Shown here: positions 23,520 to 30,995 of the stretch, one piece after another
Position numbering within the stretch: position 1 is the first letter of the stretch
How the letters are laid out: each line of letters begins with the position of its first letter
Source of the DNA: an uncultured Bacteroidota bacterium
GTDB taxonomy: Bacteria > Bacteroidota > Bacteroidia > Bacteroidales > P3
Length of the DNA: 64,000 nucleotides
Reading direction: 5' to 3'
Assembly (NCBI GenBank): GCA_902774395.1
Contig: CACYIK010000002.1
Span: 62,001-126,000, forward strand
Notes under the pieces: generated by a model
Databases searched by the model: none
Seen by the model: only the letters and a program-made list of their open reading frames with translations
What the model was told of the DNA's origin: nothing
Position numbers and translations under genes: made by a program

Positions 23520-23623
23520 TGATTGCTTGAATGTTTGATTGCATGATTGCTTGAGTCTTGCTTGAATTTTGCTTACGTTTTGCTTGCGCGAACCACTCTA
23601 GCAATCAAACATTCAAGCAATCA
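23520..23623. repeat. Perfect 23-bp inverted repeat built of GATTGTTT-type units
   Basis: The 23-bp arm at 23520-23542 (TGATTGCTTGAATG..) is exactly complementary to 23601-23623 across a 58-bp loop that itself contains TTGCTT repeats. The element fills the gap between yitT and the reductase gene. Confidence 0.9.
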
Positions 23624-23638
23624 AACATTCACACATTA

Positions 23639-24613
23639 TTATCTCTTGTCTACGATCTCTTTGCGAGCTTTACGCTTTTTGCCACTGGACCAGTAGCCGT
23701 AGACCTCGCTAACGTTGCCGGCAGTGGAGAAGGCCTCGATTTTCTCTTCCTTCATCCAGCCCAGGATTCTGCTGAACTCGTCTTTGTTGAGGAGTACTTC
23801 GAGCTCGATGCTCTTCTCGCCGCTGTAGCCGCCGGTGACCTCATAGAGGGTGCAGCCACGGTGGAGCTCCTCGATGATATACTTGCGGATGCGCTCGTAG
23901 TCTTTCGACACGATGCAGAGTTTCTTGTGGTTGTTGAGGGTGGCGGTGAAGTAGTCGACCACGAGACCGTTGATCCAGGTGCCGATGAGGCCGATGACCA
24001 CCATGCGGAAGTCATTGATGAAGAAAGCGGTGCAGCAAATGACGGCACCTGCCACGGAGACCGAAGCACCGATGTCGAAATGGAGGAACTTGTTGACAAT
24101 CTTGGCCAGGATGTCGAGTCCGCCGGTGGAGGCATTGATGCTGAACATCAGGGCCTGGGCGGCGCTGAGCAGCAGCACGAAGCAGCAGAGGTCGAGCCAG
24201 GGGTCACCCATGACGGAGGGTGAGCCAGTGACGAGGTTCGGGTTAGCGATGTTGGTGTAGGGGAAAACGGCGGCCCAGAAGTCGGTCAGAGGACCGAGGA
24301 TAAGGGCGGTGTAGACCGTCTTGAAGCCGAACTCGCGGTCGATGAGGATGAAGGCGAGAATCAGCAGGATGATGTTGATGACCGTGATGAGGGTACCGAG
24401 TCCGATATTGATACCGACATTGGCGAAGATGTTGGTCAGCACGATGGAGAGACCCGAGATAGTGCCGATGATAAGCTTGGAGGGCACGAGGAAATAGTAG
24501 ACCGCAGCGGCGGTAACCAGCATACCGAGGGTCATGATGACCAGCTCTTTCCAAAACTTGAAGGTTTTCACGTAGTCAACAGCTTCATTGACTTTTGCAG
24601 AGATGTTACTCAT
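23639..24613 (-). CDS. YitT family membrane protein (DUF161 + DUF2179)
   Basis: 324 residues. Residues 20-210 hold five or six membrane segments (VIMTLGMLVTAAAVYYFLVPSKLIIG; INASTGGLDILAKIV), the YitT/DUF161 core. The C-terminal soluble domain of about 90 residues (CTLYEVTGGYSGEKSIELEVLLNKDE) is DUF2179. Function is unknown, possibly transport. It shares the minus-strand direction of the Tat cluster but is set off by the 23-bp inverted repeat. Confidence 0.9.
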   Translation of the reverse strand: MSNISAKVNEAVDYVKTFKFWKELVIMTLGMLVTAAAVYYFLVPSKLIIGTISGLSIVLTNIFANVGINIGLGTLITVINIILLILAFILIDREFGFKTVYTALILGPLTDFWAAVFPYTNIANPNLVTGSPSVMGDPWLDLCCFVLLLSAAQALMFSINASTGGLDILAKIVNKFLHFDIGASVSVAGAVICCTAFFINDFRMVVIGLIGTWINGLVVDYFTATLNNHKKLCIVSKDYERIRKYIIEELHRGCTLYEVTGGYSGEKSIELEVLLNKDEFSRILGWMKEEKIEAFSTAGNVSEVYGYWSSGKKRKARKEIVDKR

Positions 24614-24650
24614 AGGTTTAGTGTGTTATTTTTTATTTAATTCTTTACTT

Positions 24651-26060
24651 TCAGTCTTTCATCAGATTCACGTGGCGGACCATGTAGCCCTCGACATAGA
24701 TGGCTGTCATGGGTCGTGCGGGGCAGTAGTATTCGCAGGCGCCACAGCCGAGACAGGAGGTCTCGTTGACGGCGGGACGGCCGTCGGTCATGATGATGGC
24801 CCCCGAGGGGCAGTGACGCGCGCAGGCGCCGCAGCCTATGCAGTTGTCGGCCAGCACCACGGCATGGCCGATGCTGATGGCGGTCTTCTGATCCTTGGTG
24901 ATGGGCTTGATAGCTCCCGAAGGGCACACCTCGCTGCAGCGCGTGCAGGCCGTGCGACAGTAGCCCTGATCGAAGGCCATGTAGGGCTGCATGAAGCCGT
25001 CGAGATCCGTGGAGGGACGCAGCACATGCTCGGGACACTTGCTGACACAGAGCTGGCAGGCGGTGCAGCGGCTCTCGAAGTTGCTCAACGAGTAGGAGCC
25101 TGCGGGCTTCAGCGGGAACCTGCGCTTGGGGACGCTCTTCTGCTCGATGGCGGCGAGGCCGCCGTCGAGTTTCTGTTCCTGAGCCTGCAACACCGCGGCG
25201 GTGCCCACGGCAGCCGTGACGGCAAGGAAGCGGCGACGGTCAGGGTCTTTAAGGTCCTTAGAGTCTTTAAGGTCCTTAGAGTCCTTAAGGTCCTTAAAGT
25301 CCTTTCTGGCAATCTTAATTGCCCCTTGCTTGCAGTGGCCGAGGCAGTTGAAGCACATCACACAACGCGAGCCGTCGACGGTACGGCCGTCGACATCAAT
25401 GCAGCTGGCCTTGCAGCGCTTCTCACATTTGCGGCAGCCGACGCACTTCTCGTGGTCGATGCGGATGCCGAAAAGGGAATATCTGCTGATGAATCCCAGC
25501 AGCGTGCCCACCGGGCAGAGGGTGTTGCACCAAAGACGGCCGAAGAAGAAGCTCACCACAAAGATGACCGCCACGGTAACCACGGCGATGATGAAGGGCA
25601 GACCCGTGGCAAAGAAGCCCGTAGTCATGCGGGCGAAAGCACTGTAGGGTGCCACGACGGCGGCGACACCATTGGCGATGCCGAAGAATCCCAGCACCAT
25701 CAGCACCACGAAGAGGGCGAAGAACGGATAGCGCAGCCAGTTCAGCGGCTTGCGGTAGTGGAACTTGCCAAGGAGGGGTTTGCGAATCCAGATGAAGAGG
25801 TCCTGTAGGATGCCCAGCGGGCAAACCACCGAGCAATAGAGGCGGCCTATCAGGAAGGTAACCAGCAGGACGGCCACGACGACGACCACGTTGAGGGCCA
25901 GGATAGCAGGCAGCAACTGTACCTTGGGCATCCAGCCCAGCCAGTGGCGGACGAGGTTGGTGTCGTCGAGCATCCATGCCAGCCCGTCGAGCAACAGGGC
26001 GCACATGCCGAGCAGCATGACGGCGGCGAGGATGATTCGGATGTATTTCAATGCTTTCAT
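24651..26060 (-). CDS. NapH-like membrane polyferredoxin with internal Tat-like signal and second ferredoxin domain
   Basis: 469 residues from the ATG at 26060. Residues 1-185 carry four membrane helices with two NapH-type motifs, CSVVCPLG and CNTLCPVG. Residues 200-260 hold ferredoxin motifs CVGCRKCEKRC and CVMCFNC. A repeat-coded linker (KDLKDSKDLKD) leads to DRRRFLAVTAAVGTAAVLQAQ, which reads as a complete twin-arginine signal, then a second domain with four CxxCxxC..CP motifs (for example CIGCGACARHCP). The protein looks like NapH joined to a NapG-like exported ferredoxin and suggests electron transfer across the membrane to periplasmic partners. tatA and tatC lie close by. Confidence 0.83.
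   Translation of the reverse strand: MKALKYIRIILAAVMLLGMCALLLDGLAWMLDDTNLVRHWLGWMPKVQLLPAILALNVVVVVAVLLVTFLIGRLYCSVVCPLGILQDLFIWIRKPLLGKFHYRKPLNWLRYPFFALFVVLMVLGFFGIANGVAAVVAPYSAFARMTTGFFATGLPFIIAVVTVAVIFVVSFFFGRLWCNTLCPVGTLLGFISRYSLFGIRIDHEKCVGCRKCEKRCKASCIDVDGRTVDGSRCVMCFNCLGHCKQGAIKIARKDFKDLKDSKDLKDSKDLKDPDRRRFLAVTAAVGTAAVLQAQEQKLDGGLAAIEQKSVPKRRFPLKPAGSYSLSNFESRCTACQLCVSKCPEHVLRPSTDLDGFMQPYMAFDQGYCRTACTRCSEVCPSGAIKPITKDQKTAISIGHAVVLADNCIGCGACARHCPSGAIIMTDGRPAVNETSCLGCGACEYYCPARPMTAIYVEGYMVRHVNLMKD
25247..25306. repeat. GTCCTTAAG/GTCCTTAGA 9-bp tandem repeat in the polyferredoxin linker
   Basis: Six imperfect 9-bp units keep frame and encode KDLKDSK repeats, placed exactly between the two halves of the protein. 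Confidence 0.85.
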
Positions 26061-26105
26061 ATTTCTATTACTTCTTACAATTGGCCTTACACTCCCTTGC
26101 ACTGC

Positions 26106-26936
26106 TTATTTTTTCAGCATCGCATACACGGCGAGGCCGGCGACAGATTTGATGCCCGTCTTGCGGGTGATGCTCTTGCGGTGGGTGTTGACGGTATTGA
26201 CGGCGATATTGAGGCGCGACGCAATCTCCTTGCTGCTGAGGCCCTGGGCCACCAGCTCGAGGACATCCATCTCGCGGTCGCTGAGGTTATAGTCCTCCTG
26301 CGGCACCAGCAGCAGCTCCTCAATCATAGCGTGCTTCTCCAGGTCGCGGCTCAGCTGCAGGATGTCGAAGACCAGCTCCATCATCTCCTCGGTGAGACGC
26401 TCACCGGGCAGATACTTGTAGATAATCTGGGTGAGGTCAGAGAGTTTGTCGCGGATGTTGTCGTGACTCTTGAGATAGTGCTCGTGGACGGTAGGTGTAC
26501 CCTCCAGCATCTGGGTGAGGTTTTTCTCCTCACGGCGCACATGCTCGCGCACCTCGCGGCAGTAGTCGGCATAGTATTTGCGGAGTATCTCGCCGCTATG
26601 GCCAGCGTTCTCTGTGATATGGTCGAGGTGGTGCTGTAGGTGCGGAAGGCGCTCCTCAAGGTAGTAGCGGTGCGAGGCACGGAGGTGCTCGGCCACAAGG
26701 CGGTTGTCGATGCGCGACGACTCCTCGTCGTCGGGACGATAGTCGTCAAAAGTGTAGATATTGCATACCGTAAGGAAGAAATGGTCGTCGACATTATTGT
26801 CGCGGCAGACCTCTTTGACGGTCTTTTCGCCAAATCCCAGAGGAATGCCAAACCTAGGCAGCATAAGGATTAAGTCGTAGTTCGACGCAATCATGTCTGC
26901 CATCTTCATACGGCCAGTAAACAGGGTCCGATTCAT
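26106..26936 (-). CDS. ScdA-N/hemerythrin-like sensor with LuxR-type HTH
   Basis: 276 residues as an open frame; the promoter box ends only 4 bp before this ATG, so translation probably starts at Met10 (26909) or Met12 (26903), giving MADMIASNYDLILML. Residues 12-60 resemble the ScdA/RIC N-terminal domain. Residues 80-190 are a helical bundle with spaced His and Glu (HLRASHRYY, LPHLQHHLDHI, REHVRREEKN, HEHYLKSHDNI), as in hemerythrin-like di-iron proteins. The end (LSDREMDVLELVAQGLSSKEIASRLNIAVNTVNTHRK) is a LuxR HTH. It is likely a one-protein oxygen, NO or redox sensor, and its neighbours are iron-sulfur genes. Confidence 0.85.
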   Translation of the reverse strand: MNRTLFTGRMKMADMIASNYDLILMLPRFGIPLGFGEKTVKEVCRDNNVDDHFFLTVCNIYTFDDYRPDDEESSRIDNRLVAEHLRASHRYYLEERLPHLQHHLDHITENAGHSGEILRKYYADYCREVREHVRREEKNLTQMLEGTPTVHEHYLKSHDNIRDKLSDLTQIIYKYLPGERLTEEMMELVFDILQLSRDLEKHAMIEELLLVPQEDYNLSDREMDVLELVAQGLSSKEIASRLNIAVNTVNTHRKSITRKTGIKSVAGLAVYAMLKK

Positions 26937-26940
26937 GCGG

Positions 26941-26948
26941 CAAAAGTA
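26941..26948 (-). promoter_or_regulatory. -7 box for the hemerythrin-like regulator
   Basis: The minus strand reads TACTTTTG, ending 4 bp before the first ATG. A start at +5 to +9 would make the downstream Met codons the likely translation start. Confidence 0.6.
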
Positions 26949-26978
26949 CGAAAAAAAAACGATATAATATATTTTTTG

Positions 26979-26986
26979 TATATTTG
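26979..26986 (+). promoter_or_regulatory. -7 box for GH3-GH29
   Basis: TATATTTG ends 4 bp before the ATG at 26991, which suggests a leaderless or nearly leaderless transcript. It is divergent from the regulator's box, 30 bp away. Confidence 0.6.
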
Positions 26987-26990
26987 CATT

Positions 26991-29093
26991 ATGAACAACA
27001 GGTTACGGACATTCGTCTTTTGTACACTATCATTGTGTTCCACAATAGGTTGGGCACAACAATATCCTTGGCAAGATACCACCCAGAGCCTCGACGAGCG
27101 CGTGGAATGGCTTATCAACAACCTGACCCTCGACGAAAAACTCTCGTTGATGGTGCACCAAAATCCCGCCATCGAGCGTGTGGGGCTGCCAGCCTACAGC
27201 TGGTGGAACGAGGCACTGCATGGCGTGGGCCGCGCCGGCGAGGCCTCCGTCTACCCCATGCCCATCGCCTTGGCCGCCACCTTCGACCCGTCATTGGTGC
27301 GCAGCGTGTTTAACAACGTGGCCCTCGAAGCGCGAATCAAATACCAGCAGGCGCGGGACACCGGCTACTACGGAGATTACGCTGGATTGACCTTCTTCAC
27401 CCCGAATATCAACATCTTCCGCGACCCACGCTGGGGGCGCGGTATGGAAACCTACGGCGAGGACCCCTATCTCACCGCCATGATGGGGCTGGCTTGCGTC
27501 GAAGGCTTGCAACATTCTTATGACTACTTTGACGGCGGCGAGCCCGACCCCATGGAACTCAGCGCTGCGGCATGCCTGAAACACTATGCCGTGCACAGTG
27601 GTCCCGAAGGCATCCGCCATGAGTTCGACAGCCGTGCGAGTGAGCGCGACCTACGCACCACCTACCTCCTTGCCTTCGAGTATATCATCAAGAAGAGCGA
27701 TGTGGCACAGGTGATGTGCGGATATAATCGTCTCAACGGTGAACCCTGCTGCACCAACAGAAAGCTGTTCGACGTCCTGAGAAATGAGTGGCAGTACGAC
27801 GGCATCCTCGTCACCGACTGCTGGGCGCTGAACGACGCCTACGAGACCGATACCGTCATCCCGCGCCACCGCACCCACGCCACCGCCGCCGCTGCCTACG
27901 GAGATGCTTTTGGCCGCGAAGTTGATCTCGAATGCGGCAGCGGCCTGCCTGCATTGCGCGAAGCCGTGCAGCAGGGACTAGTGCCCGAAAGCAAGGTCGA
28001 CGAGCATGTGCGGAGAATACTGAAAACCAGACTGCGTGTCACCGAGCAGACCTCGCGCTCCGCCATTGTCGCGGCTGAAACGCTTGAGGTCACCCCGGCT
28101 TCAATGGTGCTGCTGAAAAACAACGGTGTGTTGCCGCTGAAAGAGAACGAATTTCTGCGTCTCGAGGGGCCTAATGTCTGGGACAGCCTGATGCCGCTGG
28201 GCAACTACAACGGCACACCCAAGCACACTGTCACCATCGGCGAAGCACTCGGCCACTACGAAGTCCTTAGTGCAGGCGACGGCAAGACACTGGTCTACTG
28301 CGGAGGCCTCAACCCCCAACTTGAGGGCGAGGAACTGCCCGTGGAGAAAGAAGGTTTTTACAAGGGCGACCGCACCCGCATCGAGCTGCCGCAGGAGCAG
28401 GTAGACGAAATCAAGGCTTTTAAAAAGCAAGGTTATCGTGTGGTGTTGGTGCTTTGCACGGGCTCGGCCATCGCCTTGGAGAACGTCATCGACGACTGCG
28501 ACGCCATCCTCGTGGCGTGGTACGGAGGACAGGATATGGGCACCGCCGTGAAGATGCTGCTCTTCGGAGAAGTGGACGACTTCGGACACCTGCCCGTGAC
28601 CTTCTACCGCTCCACCGACCAGTTGCCCGACTTCAGCGACTACAGCATGCAGGGCCGCACATACCGCTATCTCGCCAGCGAGCCGCTTTTCCCCTTCGGC
28701 TACGGACTGAGCTACAGTTTCTACCAGCTCTACGAGACCCAGGTCAGCGAGGCCGACTTCACCGTCGAAGGAGTGATATCGCAGTGCAACACTGACGTAC
28801 CTGACGCCACCACCCACCGCACCGTCATCCAGGTCTACCTCAAGAACGAGAACGACCCCGACGCACCCCACAAACAACTTATCGGTCTCTGTCCCATCAC
28901 CTTCGTCAGAGGCAATCCAACCCGAAAGCCTTTCAAGATTGAGCTCGACCCCTTCTGGTTCCGCCAGTTCAACCCCGAGACCGGCCTAATGGAAGAGCCC
29001 CGTGACGGCACCAAGTTCACCCTCCAGGTGGGCTTCTCCTCCGACGACCGCGATTTATTTGATTATCCGTTCACCTATCATAACAGAAAATGA
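26991..29093 (+). CDS. Glycoside hydrolase family 3 (beta-xylosidase/beta-glucosidase type)
   Basis: 700 residues from the ATG at 26991. A signal peptide ends at STIGWAQQ, so it is exported. The N-terminal barrel shows GLPAYSWWNEALHGVGRAG, a xylosidase-like GH3 motif, NIFRDPRWGRGMETYGEDP, LKHYAVHSGPE and the nucleophile Asp in ILVTDCWALND. The second domain (VLLKNNGVLPLKEN) and a C-terminal fibronectin-like domain (EPLFPFGYGLSYSFY) complete the family plan. It probably removes beta-linked xylose or glucose from plant glycans. It overlaps the fucosidase gene by 4 bp. Confidence 0.92.
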   Translation: MNNRLRTFVFCTLSLCSTIGWAQQYPWQDTTQSLDERVEWLINNLTLDEKLSLMVHQNPAIERVGLPAYSWWNEALHGVGRAGEASVYPMPIALAATFDPSLVRSVFNNVALEARIKYQQARDTGYYGDYAGLTFFTPNINIFRDPRWGRGMETYGEDPYLTAMMGLACVEGLQHSYDYFDGGEPDPMELSAAACLKHYAVHSGPEGIRHEFDSRASERDLRTTYLLAFEYIIKKSDVAQVMCGYNRLNGEPCCTNRKLFDVLRNEWQYDGILVTDCWALNDAYETDTVIPRHRTHATAAAAYGDAFGREVDLECGSGLPALREAVQQGLVPESKVDEHVRRILKTRLRVTEQTSRSAIVAAETLEVTPASMVLLKNNGVLPLKENEFLRLEGPNVWDSLMPLGNYNGTPKHTVTIGEALGHYEVLSAGDGKTLVYCGGLNPQLEGEELPVEKEGFYKGDRTRIELPQEQVDEIKAFKKQGYRVVLVLCTGSAIALENVIDDCDAILVAWYGGQDMGTAVKMLLFGEVDDFGHLPVTFYRSTDQLPDFSDYSMQGRTYRYLASEPLFPFGYGLSYSFYQLYETQVSEADFTVEGVISQCNTDVPDATTHRTVIQVYLKNENDPDAPHKQLIGLCPITFVRGNPTRKPFKIELDPFWFRQFNPETGLMEEPRDGTKFTLQVGFSSDDRDLFDYPFTYHNRK

Positions 29094-30373
29094 AAAAAAT
29101 ATTTATCATAGGCCTGATGGGCTTAATGGGTTTCATGGGCAATGCTAAAGCCCAGCACGACAGCATTCCCGAGAGCGACCCGGCCATCCTGCAGCGCATC
29201 GACGAATGGCAAGATTTAAAATTCGGCTTCATGATGCACTGGGGCATCTATGCTCAGTGGGGCGTGGTGGAGAGCTGGAGCATCTGCAACGAGTCGTGGA
29301 TCACGCGCGAGAAACTGGGTGACGACGGCCGCCCCATCAAAGGCACCAAGGGCGAGGATTTCTATAAATACAAGCAGGCCTACCAGTCGCTCAACCGCAC
29401 CTTCAATCCCAAGCACTTCGCACCCGAAAGATGGGCCGCCGCGGCCAAGAATGCCGGCATGAAATACGTCGTCTTCACCACCAAACACCATGACGGCTTC
29501 TGCATGTTCGACAGCCGCTACACCGACTACACCAGCATGGGCCTAGAGTGCCCTGCCCGGACCGACTTCACACGCGGCGTCGTCGACGCCTTCCGCGGCG
29601 CGGGCTTCTGGACGGGTCTCTACTTCTCCAAGCCCGACTGGCACAACGACGACTACTGGGCCCACGAATGGGCAACGCCCGACCGCAACGTCAACTACTC
29701 CATCGCCGACCATCCCCAGCGCTGGGAACGCTTCTGCGACTTCACCTACGACCAAATCCACGAGCTGACCCACAACTACGGCAAGATAGACATCATGTGG
29801 CTCGACGGCGGCTGGATACGTCCCGAATGGAGCGTCAACGACGAGACCCGTCCTTGGCTCGGCTGCAGCGGACAGGTGCAGGACATCGACATGGAGCGTA
29901 TCGCCACCATGGCCCGCGAGAGCAACCCGCAGATGATTATCGTCGACCGCAGCGTCGGCGGCAAATATGAGAACTACCGCACCCCCGAGAAGCAGGTGCC
30001 CGACACCCTCCTCCCCTACCCCTGGGAGACCTGCATGACCATGGGCGACAGCTGGAGCTACGTGCCCAACGACAACTACAAAAGCGTCAAGACCCTCATC
30101 CACATGCTCTGCGACGTGGTGGCCAAGGGCGGCAACCTGCTGCTCAACGTGGGTCCCGATGCCGACGGCAACCTCCCCGCCGAAGCCCTGCAGCGCATGG
30201 AGGAGATAGGCCGCTGGCTGAACAAGAACGGCTACGCCATCTACGGCACCCGCCCCCTCTACCCCTACTGCGAGGGCAACGTCCGCTATACACAGAGCAA
30301 AGACGGCAAGCACTGGTATGCCATCACCCTCATCGAAGAGGCGCCCTACGCTATTGTAAAAGTAGTTAAGTAG
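29090..30373 (+). CDS. Glycoside hydrolase family 29 alpha-L-fucosidase
   Basis: 427 residues. The signal peptide ends at GNAKAQH. KFGFMMHWGIYAQWG at residues 42-56 and TKHHDGFCMFDSRYTDY are GH29 hallmarks, and the nucleophile Asp sits in IDIMWLDGGWIRP. It removes alpha-L-fucose from host or plant glycans in the periplasm or at the surface. Translation is coupled to GH3 through an ATGA overlap, so the pair probably acts on one fucosylated substrate. It lacks the longer C-terminal carbohydrate-binding part of some GH29 enzymes. Confidence 0.93.
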   Translation: MKKIFIIGLMGLMGFMGNAKAQHDSIPESDPAILQRIDEWQDLKFGFMMHWGIYAQWGVVESWSICNESWITREKLGDDGRPIKGTKGEDFYKYKQAYQSLNRTFNPKHFAPERWAAAAKNAGMKYVVFTTKHHDGFCMFDSRYTDYTSMGLECPARTDFTRGVVDAFRGAGFWTGLYFSKPDWHNDDYWAHEWATPDRNVNYSIADHPQRWERFCDFTYDQIHELTHNYGKIDIMWLDGGWIRPEWSVNDETRPWLGCSGQVQDIDMERIATMARESNPQMIIVDRSVGGKYENYRTPEKQVPDTLLPYPWETCMTMGDSWSYVPNDNYKSVKTLIHMLCDVVAKGGNLLLNVGPDADGNLPAEALQRMEEIGRWLNKNGYAIYGTRPLYPYCEGNVRYTQSKDGKHWYAITLIEEAPYAIVKVVK

Positions 30374-30398
30374 ACAGTAGTTAAGTAGTTAAGCCAAA
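30365..30398. repeat. TAGTTAAG repeat after the fucosidase gene
   Basis: Four units of the form GTAGTTAA/GTAGACA include the fucosidase stop codon. They fill the gap to the next gene. Confidence 0.65.
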
Positions 30399-30411
30399 TA
30401 AAATAAGACAA

Positions 30412-30960
30412 ATGACGAAAGAAGAGAAATATACAGCCCTGCTGCCGCAGGTGAAGGCCCTGTGCGAGGGCGAGAGCGATATGATTGCCAAGATGGCCAA
30501 TGTCAGCGCCCTGCTGCACCACGAGTTCGGCTTCTGGTGGACGGGATTCTATAGAGTTAATGTTGAACGAGGAATGATGAATGATGAATGGGCTGCCGCA
30601 CCCAATAATTCATCATTCATCACTCAACACTCATCATTAATTCTAGGGCCTTTCCAGGGGCCGCTGGCTTGCGTGCATATCGCCTACGGGCGCGGCGTAT
30701 GTGGCACGGCGTGGAAAGAGCGCCGCACCATCGTGGTGCCCGACGTCGAGGAATTCCCCGGCCATATAGCCTGCTCCAGCGAGAGCCGCAGCGAGATTGT
30801 CGTGCCCGTCTTCAAAAACTCAAGCAATCAAACAATCAAACAATCAAGCAATCCTGAGGTCATCGCCGTCCTCGACATCGACAGCCGCGAGCTGAACACC
30901 TTCGACGACACCGATGCCCACTACCTCGAAGAGGTGGTCAAACTCCTCGTGATAGCGTAA
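30412..30960 (+). CDS. GAF-domain free-methionine (R)-sulfoxide reductase
   Basis: 182 residues, about 25 longer than usual. The enzyme reduces free Met-R-sulfoxide in the cytosol. All three Cys of the family are present (LACVHIAYG, GRGVCGTAW, GHIACSSESRSEIVVPV), as are FGFWWTGFYR and VLDIDSRELNTFDD. Two inserts break the fold at loops: residues 53-78 (GMMNDEW... SSFITQHSSLI) before LGPFQGPLAC, and NSSNQTIKQSSN before VIAVLDIDS. Both are encoded by short tandem repeats, the first as an inverted pair. The conserved core is intact, so activity may be kept. Confidence 0.9.
   Translation: MTKEEKYTALLPQVKALCEGESDMIAKMANVSALLHHEFGFWWTGFYRVNVERGMMNDEWAAAPNNSSFITQHSSLILGPFQGPLACVHIAYGRGVCGTAWKERRTIVVPDVEEFPGHIACSSESRSEIVVPVFKNSSNQTIKQSSNPEVIAVLDIDSRELNTFDDTDAHYLEEVVKLLVIA
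30571..30645. repeat. GATGAAT repeat with 14-bp inverted arms inside the sulfoxide reductase gene
   Basis: GATGAATGATGAAT at 30576-30589 is perfectly complementary to 30608-30621 across an 18-bp loop, and more degenerate CTCATCA units follow. All is translated. Confidence 0.85.
30818..30852. repeat. AATCAAAC 8-bp repeat inside the sulfoxide reductase gene
   Basis: Four units (AAGCAATC, AAACAATC and variants) encode SNQTIKQSSN. This is the complement of the GATTGTTT family at 23.5, 49.0 and 53.1 kb. Confidence 0.8.
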
Positions 30961-30982
30961 TAACGTTATTACGTAATTACGT
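30957..30982. repeat. Adjacent palindromes GTAATAACGTTATTAC and ACGTAATTACGT
   Basis: Two perfect palindromes sharing two bases sit at the sulfoxide reductase stop codon. Related AACGT units occur at 4529-4556 between ridA and bcd. Confidence 0.75.
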
Positions 30983-30995
30983 CAGGCAAGAAACA

